DNA from: Streptomyces mashuensis
GTDB lineage: Bacteria > Actinomycetota > Actinomycetes > Streptomycetales > Streptomycetaceae
DNA: 64,000 nucleotides
Direction of reading: 5' to 3'
Assembly: GCF_014654785.1 (NCBI RefSeq)
Contig: NZ_BNBD01000015.1
Coordinates: 86,865 to 150,864, forward strand
Made by a program: the position numbers and the translations under genes. Below the pieces are notes generated by a model that did no database searches, was not told the origin of the DNA, and worked only from the letters and a program-made list of their open reading frames with translations. Every line of letters starts with the position of its first letter. Position 1 is the first letter of the stretch. This document shows positions 1 through 8,520 of this stretch, piece after piece.

Positions 1-56
1 GCGGTGACGTCGGGTGCGTCCTGTACGGGATCGCCGGTGGGCGGCTTGCTCGCCAT
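1..56 (-). CDS. 5' end of a divergent gene (partial)
   Basis: Only the first 18 codons are inside the window, reading MASKPPTGDPVQDAPDVT from an ATG at 56-54. A GGGGGAG ribosome binding site lies just upstream on the minus strand, which makes the start believable. The gene is transcribed away from polA. In Streptomyces the neighbour of polA at this place is often a hotdog-fold thioesterase, but the visible residues are too few to show that, so no product is assigned. Confidence 0.5.
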   Translation of the reverse strand, partial: MASKPPTGDPVQDAPDVT

Positions 57-175
57 GTCGCTCCCCCTTGAGCGGTGGGTGGTGGGTACGCGCGCGTGCG
101 CGGGTGGGCCGATCCTGTCACGGGGGTGGGTCGTGGGGGAGTGACGGGTGGGGGCGCGGGCTGCCGTGGCCGGGT

Positions 176-198
176 TTGTCAGTGGGCCGTGGCAGGAT
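176..198 (+). promoter_or_regulatory. Damage-type promoter of polA (RecA-independent motif)
   Basis: TTGTCAGTG (176-184), 8 bp, then CAGGAT (193-198). This fits the mycobacterial RecA-independent promoter TTGTCRGTG-N8-TAnnnT, which is PafBC controlled, with one mismatch in the -10. The -10 ends 7 bp before the GTG at 206, so transcription would begin at or next to the start codon. The same motif precedes uvrB, uvrA and uvrC in this window. Confidence 0.7.
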
Positions 199-205
199 CG
201 GGGGC

Positions 206-2962
206 GTGGCAGCAAAGGCATCGAATACCGCATCCCAGGCGAGCGAAGCGAACGGACCGGCCGGCGGCGGGGCTGTGGAGGGAGGTCGTCCCCGTCTGTT
301 GTTGATGGACGGGCACTCCATGGCGTACCGGGCGTTCTTCGCGCTGCCCGCGGAGAATTTCACGACCACGTCGGGTCAGACGACGAACGCGGTGTACGGC
401 TTCGCGTCGATGCTGGCGAACACGTTGCGTGACGAGCAGCCGACGCATTTCGCGGTGGCGTTCGACGTGTCGCGGAAGACGTGGCGGTCGGAGGAGTTCC
501 CGGAGTACAAGGCGACGCGGTCGAAGACGCCGGACGACTTCAAGGGCCAGGTGGCGCTGATCGGCGAGATGCTGGACGCGATGGGCGTGCAGCGGTTCGC
601 CGTGGACGGTTTCGAGGCCGACGACGTGATCGCCACGCTGGCCACGCAGGCCGAGGCGCTGGGGTACGAGGTGCTGATCGTCACGGGTGACCGGGACTCG
701 TTCCAGCTGGTGTCGGATGCGGTGACGGTGCTGTACCCGACGAAGGGCGTGTCGGAGCTGACGCGGTTCACGCCGGAGAAGGTCGTGGAGAAGTACGGGC
801 TGTCGCCGCAGCAGTACCCGGATTTCGCGGCGCTGCGCGGTGACCCGTCGGACAACCTGCCGGGTATTCCGGGGGTGGGGGAGAAGACGGCCGCGAAGTG
901 GATCAACCAGTTCGGTTCGTTCGCGGAGCTGGTGGAGCGGGTCGAGGAGGTCAAGGGCAAGGCCGGGCAGAATCTGCGTGATCACCTGGAGGCGGTGAAG
1001 CTCAACCGCCGTCTGACGGAGATGGTGCGGGACGTGGAGCTGCCGGTGGGGCCGGAGGGCCTGGCGCGGGCGGCGTACGACCGGCTGGCGCTGGTGACGC
1101 TGCTGGAGCGGCTGGAGATCCGCAACCAGGGGCTGCGGGACCGTCTGCTGGCGGCCGATCCGGGTGCGGAGTCGGCGGAGGCGGCGGAGCCGGAGGCCGG
1201 CGCCGAGGTGGACGGTGTGGTGCTGGGCACGGGCGAGCTGGCGCCGTGGCTGGCGGAGCACGCTGGTGCGCCGCTGGGCCTGGCGGTCACGGACACCTGG
1301 TCGCTGGGCAGTGGCCGGGTGAGCGAGGTGGCGCTGGCGACGGCGGAGGGCCCGGCGGCCTGGTTCGACCCGGCGGAGCTGGACGAGGCGGACGAGAAGG
1401 CGTTCGCGGCCTGGTGCGCGGATGCGGACCGGCCGAAGGTGACGCACGACGCGAAGGCGGTGCTGCGGTCGTTCGCCGAGCACGGCTGGGCGCTGGCCGG
1501 TGTGACGATGGACACGGCGCTGGCGGCGTATCTGGTGAAGCCGGGGCGCCGGTCGTTTGCGCTGGACACGCTGTCGGTGGAGTACCTGGGCCGGGAGCTG
1601 GCCACCGCGGCGGCGTCGGACGGGCAGCTGGCGTTCGGCGCGGACGAGCGGGCCGAGGCGGACGCCCTGATGGGCCGGGCGCGTACGGTGCTGGACCTGG
1701 GCGGTGCGTTCACGGGCCGGCTGAAGGACGTGGGCGCGGCGGAGCTGTTGACGGATGTCGAGCTGCCGACGAGCACGATGCTGGCGGGCCTGGAGCGGGC
1801 GGGCATTGCCGCGGACCGGTCGTGGCTGGAGCGCATGGAGCAGCAGTTCGCGGCGGCCGTGCAGCAGGCGGTGACGGAGGCGCACGCGGCGGCGGGCCGG
1901 GAGTTCAACCTGGGGTCGCCGAAGCAGCTGCAGGAGGTGCTCTTCGGGGAGCTGGGGCTGCCGAGGACGAAGAAGACGAAGACCGGGTACACGACGGACG
2001 CGGACGCGCTGGCGTGGCTGGCGGCGCAGACGGACAACGAGCTGCCGGTGATCATGCTGCGGCACCGTGAGCAGTCGAAGCTGCGGTCCACGGTGGAGGG
2101 CCTGATCAAGGCGATCGCGCCCGACGGCCGGATCCACACCACGTTCAACCAGACGGTGGCGGCCACGGGCCGGCTGTCGTCGACCGACCCGAACCTGCAG
2201 AACATTCCGGTGCGCACGGACGAGGGCCGGGCCATCCGGCGCGGTTTCGTGGTCGGTGAGGGCTACGAGTCGCTGATGACGGCGGACTACAGCCAGATCG
2301 AGCTGCGGGTGATGGCCCACCTGTCGGAGGACGAGGGGCTGATCGAGGCGTTCGCCTCGGGCGAGGACCTGCACACCACGGTGGCCTCCCAGGTGTTCGG
2401 CGTCGCGAAGAGCGAGGTCGACCCGGAGATGCGCCGCAAGATCAAGGCGATGTCGTACGGCCTGGCGTACGGTCTGTCGGCGTTCGGCCTGTCGCAGCAG
2501 CTGAACATCTCGCCGGACGAGGCGCGCCGCCTGATGGACACGTTCTTCGAGCGGTTCGGCGGGGTCCGCGACTACCTGCAGCGGGTGGTGGAGGAGGCGC
2601 GTGCGACGGGCTACACGGAGACGATGCTCGGCCGTCGCCGCTACCTGCCGGACCTGAACAGCGACAACCGGCAGCGTCGTGAGATGGCCGAGCGGATGGC
2701 GCTGAACGCCCCGATCCAGGGCACGGCCGCGGACATCGTGAAGATCGCGATGCTGCGGGTCGGGGAGGCGCTGGCCGCCGAGCGGCTCGTGTCGCGGATG
2801 CTGCTCCAGGTCCACGACGAAATCGTGCTGGAGATCGCGCCGGGCGAGCGGGAGAAGGTGGAGGCGCTGGTCCGCCGGGAGATGGCCGGTGCGGTGGAGC
2901 TGCGTGCCCCGCTGGACGTGTCGGTGGGCGTCGGCAAGGACTGGGAGTCGGCCGCGCACTGA
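206..2962 (+). CDS. polA: DNA polymerase I
   Basis: 918-aa repair and Okazaki-fragment polymerase. The N-terminal 5'-3' exonuclease/FEN domain occupies about residues 30-320. A middle 3'-5' exonuclease-like domain lacks the DxE metal ligands, so proofreading is probably absent, as in other actinobacterial Pol I. The polymerase domain carries motif A DYSQIELR (about 694), motif B with YGLAYGLSAFGL (about 750) and motif C VHDEIVLE (about 869). The reading frame is open back to base 14, but I take the GTG at 206: homology begins just downstream, and the damage-type -10 ends at 198, predicting a leaderless message. A hairpin follows the stop. Confidence 0.95.
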   Translation: MAAKASNTASQASEANGPAGGGAVEGGRPRLLLMDGHSMAYRAFFALPAENFTTTSGQTTNAVYGFASMLANTLRDEQPTHFAVAFDVSRKTWRSEEFPEYKATRSKTPDDFKGQVALIGEMLDAMGVQRFAVDGFEADDVIATLATQAEALGYEVLIVTGDRDSFQLVSDAVTVLYPTKGVSELTRFTPEKVVEKYGLSPQQYPDFAALRGDPSDNLPGIPGVGEKTAAKWINQFGSFAELVERVEEVKGKAGQNLRDHLEAVKLNRRLTEMVRDVELPVGPEGLARAAYDRLALVTLLERLEIRNQGLRDRLLAADPGAESAEAAEPEAGAEVDGVVLGTGELAPWLAEHAGAPLGLAVTDTWSLGSGRVSEVALATAEGPAAWFDPAELDEADEKAFAAWCADADRPKVTHDAKAVLRSFAEHGWALAGVTMDTALAAYLVKPGRRSFALDTLSVEYLGRELATAAASDGQLAFGADERAEADALMGRARTVLDLGGAFTGRLKDVGAAELLTDVELPTSTMLAGLERAGIAADRSWLERMEQQFAAAVQQAVTEAHAAAGREFNLGSPKQLQEVLFGELGLPRTKKTKTGYTTDADALAWLAAQTDNELPVIMLRHREQSKLRSTVEGLIKAIAPDGRIHTTFNQTVAATGRLSSTDPNLQNIPVRTDEGRAIRRGFVVGEGYESLMTADYSQIELRVMAHLSEDEGLIEAFASGEDLHTTVASQVFGVAKSEVDPEMRRKIKAMSYGLAYGLSAFGLSQQLNISPDEARRLMDTFFERFGGVRDYLQRVVEEARATGYTETMLGRRRYLPDLNSDNRQRREMAERMALNAPIQGTAADIVKIAMLRVGEALAAERLVSRMLLQVHDEIVLEIAPGEREKVEALVRREMAGAVELRAPLDVSVGVGKDWESAAH

Positions 2963-2982
2963 CGTGCGCCGACGGCGTCCGG

Positions 2983-3026
2983 CCACCGGGCTGGCCCCTG
3001 CGTGGGGGCCGGCCCGGTGGCGTTTT
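2983..3026 (+). terminator. polA terminator hairpin
   Basis: A GC-rich inverted repeat runs from CCACCGGGC to GCCCGGTGG, with GGCCCC/GGGGCC inside and a short loop, and is followed by CGTTTT. It lies 20 bp after the polA stop codon. Confidence 0.7.
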
Positions 3027-3051
3027 CCGGCGGGAGGTGGCGGTGGCCGTC

Positions 3052-3080
3052 TTCTCATCCCGTGGTGCCCTTGCTACGGT
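3052..3080 (+). promoter_or_regulatory. Candidate promoter for the small-ORF/DUF3068 cluster
   Basis: TTCTCA (3052-3057), 17 bp, TACGGT (3075-3080). It sits between the polA terminator and the first small ORF, which starts 65 bp downstream. The -35 is weak, so the call is tentative. Confidence 0.4.
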
Positions 3081-3144
3081 GCGCCTTCACTGACGACCTG
3101 TCAGGTATGGAGACCGGCTGGTCCCGCTCCCCTGGAGGCCGACC

Positions 3145-3282
3145 ATGCGCGCACTGGCCGCCGCGGCCGCCGGACTGGCCGCCGCCGTCGCCCTCGTGCT
3201 GGCCCTGACCGCCCTCGGCCGGCCCGCACCCGGGGACGGCCCGCCCCGCCCCCTGCTGTCCTCCCCGCCCGCACACCCCTGA
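3145..3282 (+). CDS. Small hydrophobic protein, 45 aa
   Basis: ATG with a CTGGAGG ribosome binding site 7-8 bp upstream. The product starts MRALAAAAAGLAAAVALVLA, a single Ala/Leu/Val hydrophobic segment over about residues 3-24, followed by a Pro/Gly-rich tail. It looks like a single-pass membrane or exported peptide. The DUF3068 gene begins 13 bp after its stop, so the two are probably co-transcribed. No known family is recognised. The good RBS, early position in the transcription unit and coherent topology support it as real. Confidence 0.5.
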   Translation: MRALAAAAAGLAAAVALVLALTALGRPAPGDGPPRPLLSSPPAHP

Positions 3283-3295
3283 CGGCGGCCCCGCC

Positions 3296-4330
3296 GTGCG
3301 CCGCCGAGCGAGCCTGGTGCTGCTGGCCCTGGCCGTGTGCTGCACGGCCCTGTCCCCGCTGCTGCGCCTGTACGCCGTCCCCCGCCTGGTCGCCGTGCCC
3401 GCCGACACGTACCAGGCCGTCGTCATGGAGGCCGAGGACGCCACCCTCGTCGACTACGCCACCCTCCGCGCCCGCCGCGTCCCGCGGCTGGTCATGGTGC
3501 AGAGCCTGCGCGGCGACGTGCCGGCGGCCCGCCGGATCAAGGCGGCCACCGGCCGCGACGTGGTCGTCTGGGACACCCTGGTGCACGCCGCCACCTCCGA
3601 CGGCACCCTCGTCTCCCGCATCCCCGAGCGCTACGTCTTCGACGCCCGCACCCAGCAGCCGGTGCACGCCGGCGGCGAACACGTCGACGGCACGCCCGTC
3701 ACCCGCGACGGCATCGAGTACAAGTGGCCGTTCTTCACCGAGAAGCGCGACTACCGCTACTTCGACCTGATGACCCGCACCTCGGCCCCCATCCATTACA
3801 AGGGCACCCGTACCTTCCACGGCCTGACCGTCTACCGCTTCGAGCAGACCATTCCCTGGACCCCCGTGCCCCTGCCCCGGCAGCTGCCCCTGGGCGTGAC
3901 CCCCGAGACCGTCACCGCCATGGGCCTGGAACGCTGGTACTCCACGACCCGCACCTTCCTCGTCGAGCCCGTCACCGGCGCCCCCGTCGACGGGGAGGAA
4001 CTGCACCGCGAGGAGATGCGCTGGACCGGGCAGCCGGAGAAGGACCCCGTGCCCGCGTTCTCCGGCCACGTACGGATGCGTGCCGACTACGTGCGCCACA
4101 CCGTCGCCCAGGTCGCCGGCCAGCGCCGCCTGATCCTGCTGCTCCGCTCCTGGCTGCCGTGGGGTCTGCCGCCGCTCGGGGCGGCCCTGCTGGCCGCCGC
4201 GCTGATCCTTGAGGCACGAGATCGGCGTGCGTTCCGCGATCCGGGGGCACACGATGGAGGGAAACCCGAACGGGTGACCCCCGCGCAGGGGGCGCGGGGA
4301 GCCACGGCGACCCAGGGAGGCCCACCGTGA
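3296..4330 (+). CDS. DUF3068 / PorA-family membrane protein
   Basis: 344 aa. A hydrophobic N-terminus (about residues 5-22) is followed by a large extracytoplasmic domain starting RLYAVPRLVAVPADTYQ and a C-terminal membrane helix at about residues 285-303, giving an N-in/C-in protein with most of its mass outside. This arrangement and the VPADTY opening are typical of actinobacterial DUF3068 proteins, some annotated as porin PorA family; the biochemical role is unknown. The GTG start has only a weak RBS, suggesting coupling to the preceding 45-aa gene. Its TGA overlaps the GTG of the next gene. Confidence 0.75.
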   Translation: MRRRASLVLLALAVCCTALSPLLRLYAVPRLVAVPADTYQAVVMEAEDATLVDYATLRARRVPRLVMVQSLRGDVPAARRIKAATGRDVVVWDTLVHAATSDGTLVSRIPERYVFDARTQQPVHAGGEHVDGTPVTRDGIEYKWPFFTEKRDYRYFDLMTRTSAPIHYKGTRTFHGLTVYRFEQTIPWTPVPLPRQLPLGVTPETVTAMGLERWYSTTRTFLVEPVTGAPVDGEELHREEMRWTGQPEKDPVPAFSGHVRMRADYVRHTVAQVAGQRRLILLLRSWLPWGLPPLGAALLAAALILEARDRRAFRDPGAHDGGKPERVTPAQGARGATATQGGPP

Positions 4331-4518
4331 AGGACAACCCCGAGGAGAAGTCCGCCCCCTCCGGGCCGGCGCGGCTGTTCACCGGCGGTGAACGGCCGTT
4401 CGACCCCGAGGACCTGGTGATGGCGTCCGGCCACGACGTCACGCCCGAACGCGTCGAGGCCGCGAAGCGCCTCATCGAGGAGAAGGGGGCGGCCGCCGTC
4501 GAGCGCTACCTGCCCTGA
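4327..4518 (+). CDS. Conserved small hypothetical protein, 63 aa
   Basis: Acidic soluble 63-residue protein starting MKDNPEEKSAPSGPARLF and ending with a predicted helix rich in Glu, Lys and Ala (VEAAKRLIEEKG). It starts at a GTG that overlaps the stop of the DUF3068 gene (GTGA) and has an AGGGAGG ribosome binding site (4313-4319) inside that gene, so translation is coupled. No domain recognised. The operon with a membrane protein suggests a cytoplasmic accessory, but that is inference only. Confidence 0.7.
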   Translation: MKDNPEEKSAPSGPARLFTGGERPFDPEDLVMASGHDVTPERVEAAKRLIEEKGAAAVERYLP

Positions 4519-4538
4519 GCCCGTACGCCCCCCGGCGG

Positions 4539-7094
4539 CTACCGGCGCGCGTTGGTACGACGCGTCGCCGTGGCCGTCGTCGGGTCCTCGGGCCACGGGT
4601 GGCGCGGGTAGCGGCCGCGCAGCTCGGCCCGGACGGCCCGGTAGCCGTCCCGCCAGAACGACTCCAGGTCCGCGGTCACCGCCGCGGGCCGGCCCGCGGG
4701 CGACAGCAGGTGGACGAGCACGGGCACGCGGCCGTCCGCCACGCGCGGCGTCCGCGCCAGCCCGAACAGCTCCTGGAGCTTCACCGCCAGCACCGGCTGC
4801 TCACCGGAGTAGTCCACACGGACCCGTGACCCGCTGGGCACCTCCAGGCGCTCCGGCGCCAGCTCGTCGAGGCGCGCCGCCTGGCCGCCCGCCCACGGCA
4901 GCAGCCGCTCCAGCGCCTGCCCCGCGTCCACCCGCTCCAAGTCGGCGCGGCCCCGCGCCCGGTCCAGCTCCAGGCCCAGCCACTCCGGTGCCGCCGCCAG
5001 CAGTGCCGCGTCCGACACGTCCGGCCACGGTTCGCCCAGCACGCGGTGCAGGAACGCCAGCCGCTGCCGCAGGACCTCCGCCTGCGGGCTCCAGCGCAGC
5101 AGGCCCACGCCCTCCGCCGCCAGCCCCTCCAGCAGCGCGCCCCGCACCCGCTCCGCGGGGGGCGCGGCCAGCGGCGCGGCGGACAGTTCCACGGCGCCCA
5201 GGCGCGTGACCCGGCGCGCCACGACGTCCCGCCGCGCGGCCGACCAGTGCACCTCCTCGTCCTCGGCGAACAGCGACGCCGCCGCGAACCGCGCCGTGTC
5301 CTCGTCGATCACCGCCCCCAGCCGCACCCGCGCCGAAGCCGCCGCCACGGGCCGGTCGGCCACCGCCACGGCCACCCACGCGACCCCGGCGAGCCGCGAC
5401 CCCTCCCCGAGCTCGGCCCGCGTCCCGGACGCCATCAGGTAGGCCCGCTCCCCCCGGGCCCGGGCCACCCGCTCGGGAAACGCCAGCGCGGCCACGAGCC
5501 CGGCGACGGAGTCGTCACCGGCGCGTGGCGGCACATCGGCCCCCGCCCCCTCCGCCCCGTCCCCCCGCACCGCCCGTTCCAGGCGCCCGGCCTCCGCGCG
5601 CCAGCGCGCCGCGTAGGCGTCGCCGCCGCGGCGGGCCGTGCGCCAGGCGGCTGCCAGGTCGTCGCCGTACTCGCGCGGCGGCTCCTCGCTCAGCAGGGCC
5701 ACCACTTCCGCAGCGCGGCGCGCGCCCACCTCCCGGGCGCCGTCCAGAAGGGCACGGGCCAGGCGGGGGTGGACGCCCAGGCCCGCCATACGGCGGCCCC
5801 GGGCCGTCGGGCGGCCCGTCGCGTCCACCGCGCCCGTCGCCGTCAGCACGGCGCGCGCCGCGGACAGGGCGCCGGCCGGCGGCGGGTCCAGCAGGGCCAG
5901 GCCCGAGGCGTCCGGGTCGCCCCAGCACGCGGCCTGGAGGGCGAACGCCGTCAGGTCCGCCACCGTGATCTCCGGAGCCGGGAAGGCCGGCAGCCGCGGC
6001 TCGTCCGCCTCCGGCCAGCAGCGGTACACCGCGCCCGGCGCCTCGCGGCCCGCACGGCCCGCACGCTGCCGGGCCGCCGCCCGGGACGCCCGTACGGTCG
6101 TCAGCGCGCTCAGCCCGCGCGCGTGGTCCGTACGCGGCTCCCGCGCCAGGCCCGCGTCCACCACGATGCGCACCCCGGGCACGGTGAGGCTCGACTCGGC
6201 CACCGCCGTCGCCAGCACCACGCGCCGCCGGCCCGAGCCGCCCGCCAGGACCGCGTCCTGCACGGCGGCCGGTGCCCGGCCGTGGACCTGGAGGACCTCC
6301 GCGCCGTCCACCGAGCCGCCCAGCAGCCCGGCCACCCGGCCGATCTCGCCGACGCCCGGCAGGAAGCACAGCACGTCGCCCTCGCGCTCGCGCAGCGCCC
6401 GCCGCACCACCCCGGCCACGTGCTCCAGCAGCACCGGGTCCACCCACAGGCCGTGCGGCGGCCGCACCGGCCGCGACGGCGGCGCCCACACCACCTCCAC
6501 CGGGTGCGACACCCCCTGCGCCTCGACCACCGGCGCCCCGCCCATCAGCCGCGCCCAGCCCTCGGCGTCCGTCGTGGCGGACGCCGCCACCAGCCGCAGG
6601 TCCGGCCGCAGCGCGGTCCGCACGTCCAGCAGGAAGGCGGCGGCCGTGTCGGCGTCGAGATGCCGTTCGTGGCACTCGTCGAGCACCACGACGTCCACGC
6701 CCGCCAGCTCCGGGTCGCGCTGCAGGCGCTGGAGCAGCACACCGGTGGTGACGACCTCGACCACGGTGCCCGGGCCCGCCCGCCGCTCGCCGCGCACCGT
6801 GAAGCCGACCCGGCGGCCCACCTCCTCGCCCAGCAGCCACGCCATGCGCCGCGCGGCGGCCCGGGCGGCGATCCGGCGCGGCTCGGCGACCAGCACCCGC
6901 CGCACCGGCCCACCGCCCGCCCCGCCTGCCCCGTCCGACCCCACCAGGCCCGCGAGCACCAGCGGCACGAGCGTGGTCTTGCCGGTGCCGGGCGGCGCGC
7001 ACAGCACGGCGGTGCCGTGCTCCTCCAGGGCCCGGGCGAGCGCGGGCAGGGCGGTGCGTACGGGCAGCTGGGCGAGGGTGTCGGCGTGCTTCAC
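4539..7094 (-). CDS. hrpB: ATP-dependent helicase HrpB
   Basis: 851-aa DEAH-box superfamily 2 helicase. Walker A is PPGTGKTT at residues 34-41 and the DEAH-type box reads DECHERH at about 138-144. A helicase C domain with the arginine-finger region QRAGRAGRE follows, then HA2 and the HrpB-specific C-terminal domain. Members act on RNA; the exact substrate of HrpB is poorly defined. The length matches the family. It lies 33 bp downstream of a methyltransferase gene on the same strand and probably shares its transcript. It converges on the small gene at 4327-4518. Confidence 0.93.
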   Translation of the reverse strand: MKHADTLAQLPVRTALPALARALEEHGTAVLCAPPGTGKTTLVPLVLAGLVGSDGAGGAGGGPVRRVLVAEPRRIAARAAARRMAWLLGEEVGRRVGFTVRGERRAGPGTVVEVVTTGVLLQRLQRDPELAGVDVVVLDECHERHLDADTAAAFLLDVRTALRPDLRLVAASATTDAEGWARLMGGAPVVEAQGVSHPVEVVWAPPSRPVRPPHGLWVDPVLLEHVAGVVRRALREREGDVLCFLPGVGEIGRVAGLLGGSVDGAEVLQVHGRAPAAVQDAVLAGGSGRRRVVLATAVAESSLTVPGVRIVVDAGLAREPRTDHARGLSALTTVRASRAAARQRAGRAGREAPGAVYRCWPEADEPRLPAFPAPEITVADLTAFALQAACWGDPDASGLALLDPPPAGALSAARAVLTATGAVDATGRPTARGRRMAGLGVHPRLARALLDGAREVGARRAAEVVALLSEEPPREYGDDLAAAWRTARRGGDAYAARWRAEAGRLERAVRGDGAEGAGADVPPRAGDDSVAGLVAALAFPERVARARGERAYLMASGTRAELGEGSRLAGVAWVAVAVADRPVAAASARVRLGAVIDEDTARFAAASLFAEDEEVHWSAARRDVVARRVTRLGAVELSAAPLAAPPAERVRGALLEGLAAEGVGLLRWSPQAEVLRQRLAFLHRVLGEPWPDVSDAALLAAAPEWLGLELDRARGRADLERVDAGQALERLLPWAGGQAARLDELAPERLEVPSGSRVRVDYSGEQPVLAVKLQELFGLARTPRVADGRVPVLVHLLSPAGRPAAVTADLESFWRDGYRAVRAELRGRYPRHPWPEDPTTATATRRTNARR

Positions 7095-7127
7095 GGCACC
7101 AGTCTCACCCGTCCCGCCGGGCGGACG

Positions 7128-7952
7128 TCAGCGGCCGTCGCGCTCGCAGACGAAGATCGCCGTGCCCGGGATCAGGTGGCCGCGCAGCGGGGACCAGCCG
7201 CCCCACTCCTGCGTGTTCCAGGCGGGCCACTCCGGCTCCACCAGGTCCGTCAGCCGGAAGCCGGCCGCGACCACGTCGCGCACCCGGTCGCCGAGGGTGC
7301 GGTGGTGTTCCACGTAGACGGCCCGGCCCGTCTCGTCCTGCTCGACATAGGGCGTGCGGTCGAAGTAGGAGGCCGCCACCGACAGCCCCTCGGGGCCGGG
7401 CTCGTCGGGGAAGGCCCAGCGCAGCGGGTGGGTGACGGAGAAGACCCAGCGGCCGCCGGGCCGCAGGACGCGGTGCACCTCGCGCATCAGCCGCACCGGG
7501 TCGGCGACGAAGGGCACCGCCCCGTACGCCGAGCAGGCCAGGTCGAAGGAGCCGTCGGCGAACGGCAGGGCGGTGGCGTCGGCCTCCACCAGGGGAAAGC
7601 CGGTGCCGATGCGCAGGGCGTGCTGGAGCTGCCGGTGCGAGAGGTCCAGGGCGACGGGCCGGGCCCCCTGGCCGGCCAGCCAGCGCGAGCACTGGGCGGC
7701 ACCGCAGCCGATCTCCAGGACGTCCCGGCCCGCGAGGGAGCCGGCCGGGCCCAGCAGCCGGGCGTCGGCCTCGTCCAGGCCCTCGGGGCCCCACACGAAG
7801 CGGTCGTCGCCCAGGAAGCCGCCGTGCTCGCGCTGGTACTCGTCGGCGTTGCGGTCCCACCAGCCGCGGCTGGCCCGGCTGCTCTCGGCGTCGCCGGCGG
7901 CCCGGCGGGTGGCCTCGGCCTCGTCGGCTCCTGCGCCCTCGTTCTCGATCAT
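7128..7952 (-). CDS. Class I SAM-dependent methyltransferase
   Basis: 274 aa with a Rossmann-like methyltransferase fold. Motif I DVLEIGCG (77-84) binds AdoMet, and the motif IV/V area LRPGGRWVFSVTHPL supports a Methyltransf_11/25-type domain. The substrate is unknown. The N-terminal 28 residues are acidic and polar, and WWDRNADEYQ just before the domain is typical of this group in actinobacteria. It starts divergently from rpsA across a 568-bp gap and is followed closely by hrpB. Confidence 0.85.
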   Translation of the reverse strand: MIENEGAGADEAEATRRAAGDAESSRASRGWWDRNADEYQREHGGFLGDDRFVWGPEGLDEADARLLGPAGSLAGRDVLEIGCGAAQCSRWLAGQGARPVALDLSHRQLQHALRIGTGFPLVEADATALPFADGSFDLACSAYGAVPFVADPVRLMREVHRVLRPGGRWVFSVTHPLRWAFPDEPGPEGLSVAASYFDRTPYVEQDETGRAVYVEHHRTLGDRVRDVVAAGFRLTDLVEPEWPAWNTQEWGGWSPLRGHLIPGTAIFVCERDGR

Positions 7953-8272
7953 GTCGTAATCTTCGCTCGGGGCTTGCCGTGGCGTGACACCGAGGGCTCC
8001 GGCCGCCCGGCGGCCCCCCCGCCCCCCGCCCGCCCTCCCGCACGGGAAGTGCGCCGGTCACCCTGGGTGACGCGCCCGTCCGTGGTGCGGCGCAGCGCGG
8101 GCGTACGTCCGGTGGGGGCATACCCCGCCGCGGTGCGTTCCATGGGTGCCCGAGGTGCGAAAAGGGGGCGCTGAGGGGTGTGGGGGCGGAAGCGGAGGGG
8201 CCCAGGAGGCCATGCGCGACCCGAGTTGTGCCGGATATGGGTGGATTCATCCCGGGTATGCGCCTTCGCGCA
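7953..8272. other. Non-coding spacer between methyltransferase and rpsA
   Basis: This is the methyltransferase-proximal part of a 568-bp divergent region. It is GC-rich, with a C-run around 8012-8033. I see no gene with a convincing ribosome binding site and no long inverted repeat. It should contain the minus-strand methyltransferase promoter, which I could not locate. Confidence 0.5.
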
Positions 8273-8301
8273 TTGACCGTGTCCGGCTGCCCCCGTATGC
8301 T
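8273..8301 (+). promoter_or_regulatory. rpsA promoter
   Basis: TTGACC (8273-8278), exactly 17 bp, TATGCT (8296-8301). This is a near-consensus housekeeping sigma promoter and the best in the window, as expected for a ribosomal protein gene. The predicted start at about 8308 gives a leader of roughly 213 nt. Confidence 0.85.
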
Positions 8302-8307
8302 ACAAGT

Positions 8308-8520
8308 TGCGCTGCGGGCCTGCGCGCCTCAGACGGAGCAGGCGCGCTCGCACTTGTTGTATGTCCCCTCGGTTGTCGAGGCGCTCCCGATGTTCTCGGG
8401 GTCTTCGGGCTCTTCAGTGGAGAGTGCGCCTCCAAGGCTGTTCGGCTTCGGCGGTGCGATACGGGTTCTCGGCGTAGCAGTACCTACGACTTCAATGTCC
8501 GTACCGGAGCCCTTTCCCAC
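8308..8520 (+). promoter_or_regulatory. rpsA 5' leader with hairpin and 9-codon upstream ORF
   Basis: The long untranslated leader contains the perfect inverted repeat GCGCGCCT / AGGCGCGC (8322-8329 and 8340-8347). Near its end a 9-codon ORF, MSVPEPFPT, runs from ATG 8495 to a TGA at 8522-8524 that overlaps the rpsA ATG. The only Shine-Dalgarno-like GGAG lies inside this small ORF, 11 nt from the rpsA start. S1 is known to autoregulate in E. coli through its leader; a similar role here is inference. Confidence 0.5.

Noticed and set aside
179..3058. Minus-strand open frame of 959 codons opposite polA
   Set aside because: Arg/His/Gln-rich shadow of a GC-rich gene; polA motifs on the plus strand are unmistakable.
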